DNA of 64,000 nt from Segatella maculosa DSM 19339 = JCM 15638 (GCF_000382385.1 NZ_KB908322.1:62001-126000), one strand, 5' to 3'. Shown: positions 45,733 to 55,279, counted from the first letter of the stretch. Notes: generated by a model not told the origin, from the letters alone. Numbers and translations: made by a program.

Positions 45733-46167
45733 ATGAAGATTAAAGTAGTAAACAAAGGCCATCAGCCACTGCCTGAATATGCCACACCTCAGAGCGCAGG
45801 TATGGACCTTCGGGCCAACATCGAGGAGGCAATCGTATTGAAACCCATGGAGCGCAGGCTCGTTCCTACGGGACTTCATATCGCTTTACCGGCCGGGTTT
45901 GAGGCACAAATCCGCCCACGAAGCGGTCTTGCTTTGAAGCATGGCATCACCGTTCTCAATACGCCCGGTACCGTAGATGCCGACTATCGCGGTGAGATCA
46001 TGGTGCTATTGGTCAACTTTTCCGACCGTGATTTTATCGTTAATGACGGTGAACGGATTGCTCAAATGGTGATTGCAAGTCACGAACATGGGACTTTCGA
46101 GCTTGTAGAAGCACTTGATGAGACCACACGGGGCACGGGCGGATATGGTCATACGGGGTTGAAATAA
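45733..46167 (+). CDS. dut: dUTP diphosphatase
   Basis: Converts dUTP to dUMP, keeping uracil out of DNA and feeding dTMP synthesis. The 144 residues carry the five trimeric dUTPase motifs: [50 protein letters not shown], and the C-terminal [10 protein letters not shown] that closes over the site. First gene of dut-TPR-DUF4292-envC. Divergent to dgt, so two nucleotide-pool enzymes share one intergenic region. Confidence 0.97.
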   Translation: MKIKVVNKGHQPLPEYATPQSAGMDLRANIEEAIVLKPMERRLVPTGLHIALPAGFEAQIRPRSGLALKHGITVLNTPGTVDADYRGEIMVLLVNFSDRDFIVNDGERIAQMVIASHEHGTFELVEALDETTRGTGGYGHTGLK

Positions 46168-46183
46168 TCAAGAAATCACGATT

Positions 46184-47968
46184 TTGAGATACGCATTCAA
46201 ATATATTTTAATCGCTTCGGCCGCCGGTTTGGTGGTCTCAACGACCGCTATTCCCTCCTTTGCAGAGCGTGATAAACAACGAAAAACGGCGGTTTCATCG
46301 ACCGAAATGCCGGTTTTGAGCTATGAAGACAGCGTGAAATACAACACGCTTTTCCTGGATGCCATTCTCGCAGAGGCTGCCGACAAGACCGATTCTGCCT
46401 ACACGCTGCTGAAACAATGCATCGAACTCAATCCCAATGCGGCCGAAGCTTACTACTTTCTTGCCCCGTTCGAGTCGGACAAAAAGAACGATTCGCTGGC
46501 CATTGCCTATCTGACAAAGGCCGTGGAGCTGTCACCTGACAATGAAGATTATCAGGAACGGTTGGCCGAATACTACATCAATGCTCAACAATATAGCAAG
46601 GCCATCAATGTGTATGAGGCCCTTGTGGCTCGCCACGGCGACCGTACGGACGTGCTTCAACTGCTGCTTCAGCTCTATAATCAGCAGAAAGACTACGACA
46701 ATATGCTGCGTGTGCTCGCCCGATTAGAGCAGAATGACGGCAATAGTGAGGGGCTAACGCTCTCCAAAGTGCATGTTTTTGAGTTGAAAGGTGATAAGAA
46801 ATCGGCCTGCAAAGCCCTTCAAGATCTCTGCCAATCTTACCCGAATGACCTCGGTTATCAGGTGATGTTAGGCAACTGGTTCATGCAGAACAACGAGCCA
46901 AAAGCAGCCTTTGAGCGGTATCAAAACGTGTTGAATGAGGAGCCAGAAAACGCGATGGCACTCGCTTCTATGTATGATTATTACACAGCAAACGGTGACA
47001 CTTTGAAGGCAAAAGACATCATGAAGCGAAGTCTTTTGAGCAAGAATACCGACTCGGAAGCCAAACAAAGCATGCTGAAACAACTCATTCAGACCAACGA
47101 AAAGGCTGGGGGAGACAGTACAATCGTGCTGAACATGTTTGACAAAGTGCTTGAGATTTCGCCCAAAGATGCGGCTGTTGCCGAGCTGAAAGTGGCCTAT
47201 ATGTCGTTGAAAAAGATGCCAACAGCAGCCATAGATAGCGCAATTATCGACCTGCTTAACGTGACTCCTGACCGCAAAGGCGCCCGAATTCAACTGCTAC
47301 AAGATATGTGGTCGGCCAAGAATTGGGCCCAAATCGTGGAGCAATGTCACACGGGATTGGCCTTCAATCCCGATGAGTTGGCGTTCTATTATTTTATGAG
47401 TCTGGCTTACATTCAGCTGGAAAAGCCAGACTTGGTCGTAGAGACCATACGCAAAGGAATGGCACATTGCGACAAAGCCAACAAGGACATGGTGGCCGAA
47501 CTCTATGCCATCATGGGCGATTATCTGCAAAAACAGCATCAAACAAAGGAGTCGTATGCGGCTTACGACAGCTGTTTGGCCTACAAGAGTGACAATATTT
47601 ACGCCCTCAATAACTATGCTTATTACCTCTGTGAAAACGGAGGTAACCTGCAAAAAGCAGCGCAAATGAGTTACAAAACCGTGGAGGCTGAACCCCGAAA
47701 TGCCTCATATCTCGATACTTATGCATGGATTCTTTTCATGCAAGGTCACTACACTGAGGCCCGCATCTACGCTGACCAAGCACTGCAAAACGACACGGAT
47801 TCGGTGGCAAGTTCAGTCATTTTAGAACACGCCGGTGACATTTATGCACAGCTTAAAGACATGAAAAAGGCTGTCGATTACTGGCAGAAAGCCTTGAAAG
47901 CCGGCAGCGGAAACGAGGCTATCCTGATGAAAAAGATACGATTAAAGAAATATATTAAAAGCCGATGA
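46184..47968 (+). CDS. Exported tetratricopeptide-repeat protein
   Basis: A 594-residue TPR protein with an N-terminal signal (RYAFKYILIASAAGLVVSTTAIPSFAE). TPR-like units recur through the length (NPNAAEAYYFLAPFESDKKNDSLAIAYLTKAVELSPD, MLGNWFMQNNEPKAAFERYQNVLNEEPENAMAL, YALNNYAYYLCENGG). The start is a TTG at 46184, because no ATG lies between the dut stop and the signal peptide. Its stop overlaps the next ATG (ATGA), so it is translationally coupled to the DUF4292 lipoprotein. Function unknown; position suggests an envelope role. Confidence 0.85.
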   Translation: MRYAFKYILIASAAGLVVSTTAIPSFAERDKQRKTAVSSTEMPVLSYEDSVKYNTLFLDAILAEAADKTDSAYTLLKQCIELNPNAAEAYYFLAPFESDKKNDSLAIAYLTKAVELSPDNEDYQERLAEYYINAQQYSKAINVYEALVARHGDRTDVLQLLLQLYNQQKDYDNMLRVLARLEQNDGNSEGLTLSKVHVFELKGDKKSACKALQDLCQSYPNDLGYQVMLGNWFMQNNEPKAAFERYQNVLNEEPENAMALASMYDYYTANGDTLKAKDIMKRSLLSKNTDSEAKQSMLKQLIQTNEKAGGDSTIVLNMFDKVLEISPKDAAVAELKVAYMSLKKMPTAAIDSAIIDLLNVTPDRKGARIQLLQDMWSAKNWAQIVEQCHTGLAFNPDELAFYYFMSLAYIQLEKPDLVVETIRKGMAHCDKANKDMVAELYAIMGDYLQKQHQTKESYAAYDSCLAYKSDNIYALNNYAYYLCENGGNLQKAAQMSYKTVEAEPRNASYLDTYAWILFMQGHYTEARIYADQALQNDTDSVASSVILEHAGDIYAQLKDMKKAVDYWQKALKAGSGNEAILMKKIRLKKYIKSR

Positions 47969-48870
47969 AGACGAAACTGTTGTATAGCCCGCTCATATTG
48001 CCGGCCCTCCTCGTGCTCTTTGCAGCCTGCGGAGCAAAGAAAAACCTCGTAAAGACCACCACTTCGACGACGGTCGCCACGAAAACAACAACGGGAAATG
48101 TCCCTAATCCCGAACTACAGAAACTTGGTTTCTTGCAAAAAGTGGCCGACAATGCCGTCTATGCCAACAACATTGTGGGCGATATGAAGTTCAATCTCAA
48201 GGTCGATGGCAGGGATATCACCGCGCCGGGTTCGCTCCATATGCGTAAAAACCAAGTGATCCGCATTCAACTTTTCATTCCTTTATTAGGATCAGAAGTG
48301 GGCCGTTTGGAGTTCACTCCTGATTATGTGCTCGTCATCGACCGCTTTCATAAGGAGTATATCAAGGCAGATTACAACCAACTTGACTTCTTGAAAGACA
48401 ACGGACTGACCTTTTACAGCTTGCAATCTCTGTTCTGGAACCAGCTATTCATGCCCGGAACCGACCGCTTGAACGAGACTTCGCTGCGTAAGTTCGAGGC
48501 GAATTTGCAGCCAACCACGGCCACAACGCCCATCAGTCTGAAGCAGGGTAACTTGAATTTCGTGTGGAATGCCGATACGAAAAGCGGACTGATTGGCCAG
48601 ACAACAGTTGGTTATCACAGTGCACAGCACGGAAATTCCACGCTTACTTGGCTTTACGAGAACTTCATGAACGTTGGCGTGAAGCGTTTCCCTGCCAAGC
48701 AAACCTTTACTTTCTCAACCACTGCGACCCGCCAAAAGCGGACGGTTCAAGTGACAATCGACATGGATGAGGTGACCACCAAGGACGGATGGGAGACCAA
48801 TTCAACCGTTTCAAGCAAATACAAGAAGATAGAAACCAAAGATATTTTGGCCAAAATCATGAGCTTCTAA
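47965..48870 (+). CDS. DUF4292 family lipoprotein
   Basis: A 301-residue lipoprotein with signal MKTKLLYSPLILPALLVLFAAC (lipobox cysteine 22). The body matches DUF4292, which has a LolB-like fold; the family is often encoded beside envC in Bacteroidetes. A role in lipid or lipoprotein handling is inferred only from fold similarity. ATG overlaps the TPR gene stop, and its own stop is followed directly by the envC ATG. Confidence 0.85.
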   Translation: MKTKLLYSPLILPALLVLFAACGAKKNLVKTTTSTTVATKTTTGNVPNPELQKLGFLQKVADNAVYANNIVGDMKFNLKVDGRDITAPGSLHMRKNQVIRIQLFIPLLGSEVGRLEFTPDYVLVIDRFHKEYIKADYNQLDFLKDNGLTFYSLQSLFWNQLFMPGTDRLNETSLRKFEANLQPTTATTPISLKQGNLNFVWNADTKSGLIGQTTVGYHSAQHGNSTLTWLYENFMNVGVKRFPAKQTFTFSTTATRQKRTVQVTIDMDEVTTKDGWETNSTVSSKYKKIETKDILAKIMSF

Positions 48871-50544
48871 ATGAAAAGAACAGCACTTATCCTTTTAACT
48901 TTGTTGCTGACCTTGGGCGCTTCGGCACAGAAGAAAACCACCGTCAGACCGCAACGCACGCCACAAAAGAAGACGACAGCGCCGCAAAAGAAGCCTGCCG
49001 GCAAGAAGAAAGCCGACCGAAAGACGGCTGTCTACACCAATGCTTCCATCAAAGGACTGCAAGGACAACGTGCGCAAATCCGGAAAAAGATTAAGGAACA
49101 AGAGCAAGCCTTGCGAAGAAACCAAGCCGATGTGAAGCAAAGACTCGATAATCTGCTTACATTAAACGCTCAAATAGACCAGCGACAGAAGCATATCGAG
49201 GGCATAGAAAGCGACATCAACCATATCAATGGCAACATCAACATACTGGAAGCGCAACTCAAAACGCTTGAACAACAACTGTCAGACCGCAAGTCCAAGT
49301 ATGTGAAATCCATGCGCTACATGGCCCGTCACCGCACCGTTCAAGACCGATTGATGTTTATTTTCTCGGCAAAGAGCTTTGCCCAGATGTACCGCCGCAT
49401 GCGTTTCGTGCGCGAATATGCCGACTATCAGAAGGCACAAGGCGAGATGGTGAAGGTCAAGCAGATGCAGGTAGACGGCAAACATCTGCAACTTCAGCAG
49501 GTAAAAGGCCGGAAAAACAATCTCCTCTACAAAGGAAAGAAAGAGAAAGAAGCCCTCGAAGGCCAGCAAGACGAGCAGAAGAAAGTGGTCGCTTCCTTGC
49601 AAAATCAACAGAAAACCATACAGAAAATCATTGCCGAACAGCAGCAGAAAGATGCTGCTCTCAATGCCCAAATCGACCGATTGGTGGCAGAAGAGGTGGC
49701 AAAAGCACGTGCTCGGGCGGCCGCAGAAGCCAAAAGAAAGGCCGAAGCACAGGCAGCTGCACAGCGTCGCGCAGCCGAATTGGCCAAGAAAAAGGCTGAA
49801 GCCGAGGCCGCACAACGCGAGAATGAGCGGCGCATTGCAGAGGCCAAAGCACGCGAAGCTAAGCTGAAAGCCGAGGCTGAAGCAGCCACACGCGCGGCCG
49901 AAGAGGCTCGGAAAGCACAGCAATCTGCGGCACAAGCCAAGAAGAAAGCGGCTGCCGAAGCGGTGGCAAGGGCTGCTGCAGAGAGGCGGGAACAGGCCGA
50001 ACAGGCCGCAAAAGAGGCCGAAGCCCAACGTGTGGCTGCTGAAAGAAAGGCCAAAACCGAGGCTGCCCGTCAGCGACAAGAGCTTGCCGAAGCCAAGAAA
50101 GAGGCCGACGAAGTGCAGCATCTCTCCACGGTTGACCGCATGATCAGCGGCGGATTCGAGGCCAACCGCGGCCGCTTACCGATGCCAATCTCCGGAAGTT
50201 ACAAGGTTGTGAGCCACTTCGGACAATACAATGTCTCGGGTTTGAAGGGCGTAACGCTCGACAATAAGGGCATCAATATCAAGGGAAACCCCGGCTGTGT
50301 GGCCCGTTCTATCTACGATGGTGAGGTGAGTGCGGTCTTTGGATACGCGGGAAGCATGGTCGTTATGGTGCGCCATGGTGCCTATATCTCCGTATATTGC
50401 AACCTACATTCGGTCAGTGTGAGTCGCGGACAAAAGGTAAGTCCGCGCCAATCCTTGGGTGTTGTCGGGGCAGATAATATCCTTCAGTTCCAGTTGCGCA
50501 AGGAAACTACAAAGCTGAATCCCGAAGTTTGGTTGGGAAGATAG
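48871..50544 (+). CDS. EnvC-like murein hydrolase activator with degenerate M23 domain
   Basis: A 557-residue exported protein. Signal peptide (MKRTALILLTLLLTLGASA), two coiled-coil regions (about residues 60-230 and a long Ala/Glu/Lys/Arg-rich helix about 265-420), then a C-terminal LytM/M23 fold. In the M23 part the zinc ligands are not in place: GVTLDNKGINIKG stands where HxxxD is expected, and ILQFQLRKETTKLNPEVWLGR where HxH is expected. This fits an activator of amidases rather than an active hydrolase. Last gene of the dut operon; followed by the right composite repeat. Confidence 0.9.
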   Translation: MKRTALILLTLLLTLGASAQKKTTVRPQRTPQKKTTAPQKKPAGKKKADRKTAVYTNASIKGLQGQRAQIRKKIKEQEQALRRNQADVKQRLDNLLTLNAQIDQRQKHIEGIESDINHINGNINILEAQLKTLEQQLSDRKSKYVKSMRYMARHRTVQDRLMFIFSAKSFAQMYRRMRFVREYADYQKAQGEMVKVKQMQVDGKHLQLQQVKGRKNNLLYKGKKEKEALEGQQDEQKKVVASLQNQQKTIQKIIAEQQQKDAALNAQIDRLVAEEVAKARARAAAEAKRKAEAQAAAQRRAAELAKKKAEAEAAQRENERRIAEAKAREAKLKAEAEAATRAAEEARKAQQSAAQAKKKAAAEAVARAAAERREQAEQAAKEAEAQRVAAERKAKTEAARQRQELAEAKKEADEVQHLSTVDRMISGGFEANRGRLPMPISGSYKVVSHFGQYNVSGLKGVTLDNKGINIKGNPGCVARSIYDGEVSAVFGYAGSMVVMVRHGAYISVYCNLHSVSVSRGQKVSPRQSLGVVGADNILQFQLRKETTKLNPEVWLGR

Positions 50545-50564
50545 AGGCGCGGACGACTCGAAGG

Positions 50565-50995
50565 ACCCACCCTAACCCTCCCAAACACCCACCCCAGCCC
50601 TCCCAAAGGGAGGGAGTGCGAGCAGAGGGGAGCCTCCCCCAACCCCTCCAAAGGAGGGGAGTGCGAGCTTGCGGAGCCTTGATGATGAATGATGTATTGT
50701 GAATGATGAATTCAATTCCGTACGTTATGAATTCAATTCCTCAGCGATTGATAATCAACATATTACACCTTGTCGTCTAATATGGGCCATTTCGTCTTCC
50801 AATATGGCCTATCTTGCGCGTTAATATCAGCCATTTTACCGCCCAATATCACCCATATTGCACGCCAATATGGCCTATATTGTAACGCGGTCTCTATGTA
50901 ACTGCAAACCAATTGCTTAGAACCCTTTCTCAAAAGTGTTGCCCCAATCTCACTCTCCCCTCCTTTGGAGGGGCGGGGGAGGCTCTCCAACCTCG
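50565..50995. repeat. Right copy of the long composite inverted repeat
   Basis: The reverse complement of the 43790-44289 element, in the same order of parts. It runs from a GC-rich hairpin through TGATGAATGATGTATTGTGAATG, TTCAATTCC words, ATTGATAATCAA, ACACCTTG, a 22-bp array, GCGGTCTCTATG and GCTTAGAACCC to another GC-rich hairpin. It lies just after the envC stop. Together with the left copy it brackets dgt and the dut-envC operon. Confidence 0.88.
50762..50890. repeat. 22-bp tandem array within the right composite repeat
   Basis: Five units of 22 bp: AATATGGGCCATTTCGTC, AATATGGCCTATCTTGCG, AATATCAGCCATTTTACC, AATATCACCCATATTGCACG, AATATGGCCTATATTG. Exact 22-bp step for the first four. 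Preceded by ATTACACCTTGTCG. Confidence 0.9.
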
Positions 50996-51053
50996 TTTTC
51001 TCCTCCTTTGGAGGGGCCGGGGGAGGCTTCCTCTGTTCGCATTCCCTCCCTTT

Positions 51054-51114
51054 GGGAGGGTTAGGGTGGGTTCCCTCTGCTCACTCTCCCTCCCTTTGGG
51101 AGGGCCGGGGTGGG
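51054..51114 (+). repeat. GC-rich repeats with G-quadruplex motifs
   Basis: GGGAGGGTTAGGGTGGG at 51054-51070 and GGGAGGGCCGGGGTGGG at 51098-51114 each fit the canonical four-run G-quadruplex pattern on the plus strand. Further G-runs (AAGGGCCCGGGTGGG) continue to about 51155. They lie between the convergent ends of envC and the sensor gene, so transcripts reading out of envC would carry them in RNA. Confidence 0.7.
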
Positions 51115-51159
51115 TATTTGAAGGGCCCGGGTGGGTGTTTAGGAGGGTTGGAATGGGTG

Positions 51160-54100
51160 TTATTGTTTCCCAATCCACTCCTTCAGCACCATTCCATACT
51201 CCTTTTTGAAGCAGCGAGTGAAGTAGTTTGGCGAGTTAAAACCCACCATTGCGGCAAGTTCACCAACGGGAATATCGGGCTGTTTCAGGGCAATTTGGCA
51301 GGCTTCTTTCATGCGCACGGCATTGATAAAGCCCGTGATACTCTGGCCGGTCAAGGCCCGCAGCTTGTTGTAAAGGGTCGATTCGCTGACACACATGGCC
51401 CGTGCAAGGGCCGAACGGTCGTAATCCGAGTTGGCAAGATGCGTCTTTACGCAATCCACAGCCGCCTGCAAGAACCGACTGTCTGGGCTGCTGTAGTGTT
51501 CATTTTCTATCTTGAAGTCTGCCTGTGCACTGAATTTCTCCTTGATACGCTTGCGGTTTTCGATGATACTGTCAATGCGCAATTGCAGGTCTTCCAGCTT
51601 AAACGGCTTCGTGACATAGGCATCTACGCCGATGCGATAGGCCTCCATGCGTTCCTTGTCCTGTATCTTTGCCGTCAGCATCACAAAGGGAAGCATTGCT
51701 AAATCTTTGTCGTTCTTCACCGTTTTCACGAGTTCATAGCCGTCCATCACGGGCATCATCACGTCTGTAACGACCAAATCAAGCTCCTCTTTACGTATGA
51801 TATTCAAGGCTTGTAGGCCGTTCTTGGCCGTCAATACCGTGTATTTTCGACTCAACAAACGCTGCATCAAGCGCAGTAGTTCGGTGTTGTCTTCGACCAA
51901 CAGCAGTCGGTATTCTTTGTCATCTACGTCATCTGACGGTTCAATGGGAGGCGTTTTACCGGCCACGTCCACCGTCGATGGCCCCCGATGTGCCTTTTCC
52001 GGGCTTGCTTCTACCTCGTTTTCGGCATAGAACCGACGCGCTATTGGCAGCTTGATCATGAAACTTGTGCCCTCGCCGAGCCTGCTTTTACAAGCTATTT
52101 CTCCATGATGTAGCTTCACAAGGTCACGCGTTAAGGAGAGTCCGATGCCCGTTCCATGCGTGTGCATCTTGCGATAATCGCCGTCAAAGAAGCGCGTATA
52201 GAGTTGCTTCTGCCCCTCTTTCGAGATGCCGATGCCGTCGTCTTGGACCGTTATCACGGCCTTTTCCTGCTCCAAAACCACCGTGACGCGCACGTGTCCG
52301 CCAGCATTCGTGTACTTCAAAGCATTGGAAATAAGGTTTGAAAGCATCTTTTCAACCTTGTCAGTATCAAACCATCCGGGAATTAATTTGGGGAAGGTTG
52401 CCACCTGTAATGCGATGTTTCGGCTGACAGCAAGGGCGTTCATGTTGTGGCAAACGGCTGAAACAAACTCGCCCAAGTCGCCTTCTGAAACGCGGAGATG
52501 CAGTTGTCCGGCTTGCGATTTCCTTACTTCAAGCGTCTGACGTATCAGCTGAACCAATCTATTTACATTGTTTTGAATCAGCGAATAAGCTTGTTCAAAC
52601 TGCGGAGCCTGCCTGCGAAGCTCGTCCACAGCGGCTGAAACAACGGCCAAAGGTGTCTGCAATTCGTGTGCAATATTCGTGAAAACGACAGCCATCTGCA
52701 TGCGGTTTCGGTCCTTTAAATGGCGTTTATAACGTCGTATTCCATATGAAACAAGACCCGCAAATAGCAGCAAATACAACCCAAAAGCCCACCATGTTGC
52801 CCACCAATGTGGCTGAACCTCGATTGCAATTCCATAGGGAAGGGCATGCCATTTCCCCTGCCCATCGGCCGCTTTAAGATAGAGTTTGTAATGTCCCGAC
52901 GGCAGGTTTTGAAAGGTAGCCCTGCGGAAATCGGCGCTACGATAGTGCCAATTGTCATCATATCCCTCTAATTTATAGGCGTATCTCACCATGTCTTGAT
53001 GGCTATAACAGAGCAGTGCGAACTCAAAAGCAAACTTGCTGACGGTGGAAGGAATGACAATCCGGCGTGCAAAGGCAGGTGAATAGGCCGACAACTTGCT
53101 GCGCTTTGCAGCCTCAAGTTGGGCAAACGGCGTGTCGTCGACATAGAAATCGGTCACCAACAGTCGTCCCGTTTCCAGCCGAACCATGTTGGCTGCGGCA
53201 TCAGGATCGAAAGAAAAGAAGCCACCTTTTGTTGTAAAGAAGAGTCGACCCGCATAGCTGCACGTGGCATTCGGGTAGCCTTGCAGATTGCCGAGGCCGT
53301 CTTCGCGCGTGAAAATCCTGATGTCAGGTCGGTCTTTCACGTGACCTTGTGCATCAAGCAACATGGCATTCGGTCGGAAAGTCAGGCACAAGAGCGATTG
53401 TCCCATGGTAAGCCAAAGCCTGCCCCGCTTATCTTCATTCAGTGAAAAGGCTTGTCCGCGACCCAACTGATACTCCCTATTGACGGGAACAAAGCGGTCG
53501 TGCCGTGCATCATAGATGAAAAGGCCACCCGTATAAGACACAGCCCAGAGCCGATGTGCCCTGTCTTCGAAGCAAGTTGAGGCGTCATGGAGCGAGAAAC
53601 GCCCGTTTTCAGGGGTGTAATGTCGGTAAACAAACCGATTAGGATGCGCCGAATTGCCCGTTATTCTGATGATACCTTCGTTGTCGGTAGCTATCCATAG
53701 GCGCCCTTTATGGTCTTGAATGATGCCCCGGACATCGCAGTTTGCAAAACTTCCTCGGCCGTCTTTCATCTCCAAACGGCGGCCCTTACCGTCAGGAGTG
53801 ACGATGCTCAGCCCGCTTCTTTGCCCGACCCACATCACATTGTCACGGCTTTCGAAGAGCATATTGACGTAATCATCGGCAATGGTTGTGCCATCTGCGG
53901 CCGAAAGCATGCGTGCCTTGTCACGCTGTCCGGGTGGAACAACGATGATACCCGACCCATTCGTGGCAATCCAAAGCTCGCCGTTGAAGCGTAATTTCAC
54001 CGAAGGTATGCTCGAATATAATATATAAGGTGAGATGTTTTCAATGCCCCTGATTTGATTTCCATAGTGTATTTGGCCCGTTTCTGAGCTGTAATAGGCC

Positions 54101-55245
54101 AGCTGCGAGGGGTACATTCCTATCCAAAAGCCCTTTCCGTCGGTCGTATAAACAGACTTCGGGGTGCTGTTCTGCGCCAAGGTTGGGAGGCGATACAGAT
54201 TGAACGGCGCCGGATTTGTATTGACATGCAAGATGCCGTTGGCTGCCGCTTCTATCCAAAGGCAGCCCTTTCGGTCGGTCGTTATCCGCTTCGGGCCGCC
54301 CAAGGGCACCGTTTGTGCCTCGTCACCGATGGCGGTATAGTTCGCACAATGACCCATATTGTCGTCCATATCAATGGCTGTAAGGCCACCACGGGAGCAG
54401 GCCCAGACCTTCTTTCCGGCCGGTTCTTCGGTCAGATTGTAGCAGATATCGAAGCCTGTTTGGGCACTGTTGTAACTATGTAAGCCTGGATTTGCACGGT
54501 CATAGGGCCTGTCCATGCGCACGATGCCATAGCCCCAAGTGCCTATCCACAGCCGTCCTCGACTGTCAAAAAGCAGCGAATAGGCCGAATTTCGGGCGTT
54601 CAAACGGTCGTAACTCACGAACTTTCGCTGCGAAGGAGCAAAGAAAAGCAACCCGTTTCCCCATGTTCCAAGGTAGAGATTTCCATGCTTATCCTCGGTA
54701 ATAGCCTTGACACTGTAGTCGCCTAAACGGCTTTTTTGCCCGCGAACGTCCATGACAATGGCATTCCGATCGCTGTAGGTTACGAAGCAATCTCGCCCGG
54801 GTTCATAGCGAGAAAGGCCGCCGTCGGTCCCTATCCACACGTGACCATCGCGTGCAGTGAACAGCGTATAGACGACCCGTTGCCTGCTTCCGGGCAGGTG
54901 ATAGGTCTTGAATTGCCCCGTTCTTCGGTCCATTCTGACCAGCCCGTTGCGTGTTCCAATCCACAAACGGTCGTGCTTGTCTTCGGTAATTGCAAGGATA
55001 TTGTTGCTCGGAAAGAGGCATTTCGTGTAGCCATCACTCTGATAGGACCGGAAATCATAGCCGTCGTAGGACCTCAAACCGGCCGAAGAACCCACCCACA
55101 TCATGCCTTGTCGGTCGAAGAAAAGGCATTGTGTCTCACCTAAATCGGGTGCATTGATTGTCGAAAGCACACGACAATTCAACGTCTGGGCACCGACATT
55201 CAAGGCGCAAAGCCACAAGATAGGCAGCAAAAGTTTCTTAGACAT
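51160..55245 (-). CDS. Hybrid two-component system sensor/regulator (HTCS)
   Basis: A 1361-residue single-chain two-component system. Signal peptide (MSKKLLLPILWLCALNVGAQ); N-terminal two-component propeller repeats over about residues 30-740 (MWVGSSAGLRSYDG, LWIGTRNGLVR and similar); a Y_Y_Y domain; one transmembrane helix (WAFGLYLLLFAGLVSYGI); a HisKA domain with phosphoacceptor H860 (NIAHELQTPL); HATPase_c; a receiver domain from about 1111 with D1161 (VVTDVMMPVMDG); and a C-terminal AraC helix-turn-helix pair (SALARAMCVSEST, PVGELAAMVGFNSPNYF). All catalytic residues that I can see are intact. Such proteins sense an imported oligosaccharide and activate their PUL. The neighbouring PUL on the same strand is the obvious target. 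Confidence 0.95.
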   Translation of the reverse strand: MSKKLLLPILWLCALNVGAQTLNCRVLSTINAPDLGETQCLFFDRQGMMWVGSSAGLRSYDGYDFRSYQSDGYTKCLFPSNNILAITEDKHDRLWIGTRNGLVRMDRRTGQFKTYHLPGSRQRVVYTLFTARDGHVWIGTDGGLSRYEPGRDCFVTYSDRNAIVMDVRGQKSRLGDYSVKAITEDKHGNLYLGTWGNGLLFFAPSQRKFVSYDRLNARNSAYSLLFDSRGRLWIGTWGYGIVRMDRPYDRANPGLHSYNSAQTGFDICYNLTEEPAGKKVWACSRGGLTAIDMDDNMGHCANYTAIGDEAQTVPLGGPKRITTDRKGCLWIEAAANGILHVNTNPAPFNLYRLPTLAQNSTPKSVYTTDGKGFWIGMYPSQLAYYSSETGQIHYGNQIRGIENISPYILYSSIPSVKLRFNGELWIATNGSGIIVVPPGQRDKARMLSAADGTTIADDYVNMLFESRDNVMWVGQRSGLSIVTPDGKGRRLEMKDGRGSFANCDVRGIIQDHKGRLWIATDNEGIIRITGNSAHPNRFVYRHYTPENGRFSLHDASTCFEDRAHRLWAVSYTGGLFIYDARHDRFVPVNREYQLGRGQAFSLNEDKRGRLWLTMGQSLLCLTFRPNAMLLDAQGHVKDRPDIRIFTREDGLGNLQGYPNATCSYAGRLFFTTKGGFFSFDPDAAANMVRLETGRLLVTDFYVDDTPFAQLEAAKRSKLSAYSPAFARRIVIPSTVSKFAFEFALLCYSHQDMVRYAYKLEGYDDNWHYRSADFRRATFQNLPSGHYKLYLKAADGQGKWHALPYGIAIEVQPHWWATWWAFGLYLLLFAGLVSYGIRRYKRHLKDRNRMQMAVVFTNIAHELQTPLAVVSAAVDELRRQAPQFEQAYSLIQNNVNRLVQLIRQTLEVRKSQAGQLHLRVSEGDLGEFVSAVCHNMNALAVSRNIALQVATFPKLIPGWFDTDKVEKMLSNLISNALKYTNAGGHVRVTVVLEQEKAVITVQDDGIGISKEGQKQLYTRFFDGDYRKMHTHGTGIGLSLTRDLVKLHHGEIACKSRLGEGTSFMIKLPIARRFYAENEVEASPEKAHRGPSTVDVAGKTPPIEPSDDVDDKEYRLLLVEDNTELLRLMQRLLSRKYTVLTAKNGLQALNIIRKEELDLVVTDVMMPVMDGYELVKTVKNDKDLAMLPFVMLTAKIQDKERMEAYRIGVDAYVTKPFKLEDLQLRIDSIIENRKRIKEKFSAQADFKIENEHYSSPDSRFLQAAVDCVKTHLANSDYDRSALARAMCVSESTLYNKLRALTGQSITGFINAVRMKEACQIALKQPDIPVGELAAMVGFNSPNYFTRCFKKEYGMVLKEWIGKQ

Positions 55246-55271
55246 GACGAAAGGTTTAGATAGGTTGTTTA

Positions 55272-55279
55272 CAAATTTA
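55272..55279 (-). promoter_or_regulatory. -7 box for the hybrid sensor gene
   Basis: A perfect TAAATTTG on the minus strand, 26 nt before the ATG at 55245. No matching -33 box at standard spacing. Confidence 0.5.

Noticed and set aside
49282-50121. Long antisense frame (279 codons) opposite envC
   Set aside because: It mirrors the Ala/Glu/Lys-rich coiled coil, whose codon bias leaves the antisense strand open; no sign of a gene.
43790-50995. Block between the inverted repeats as a composite transposon
   Set aside because: No transposase, and the repeats are intergenic composites found in parts elsewhere; the genes inside are ordinary housekeeping genes.
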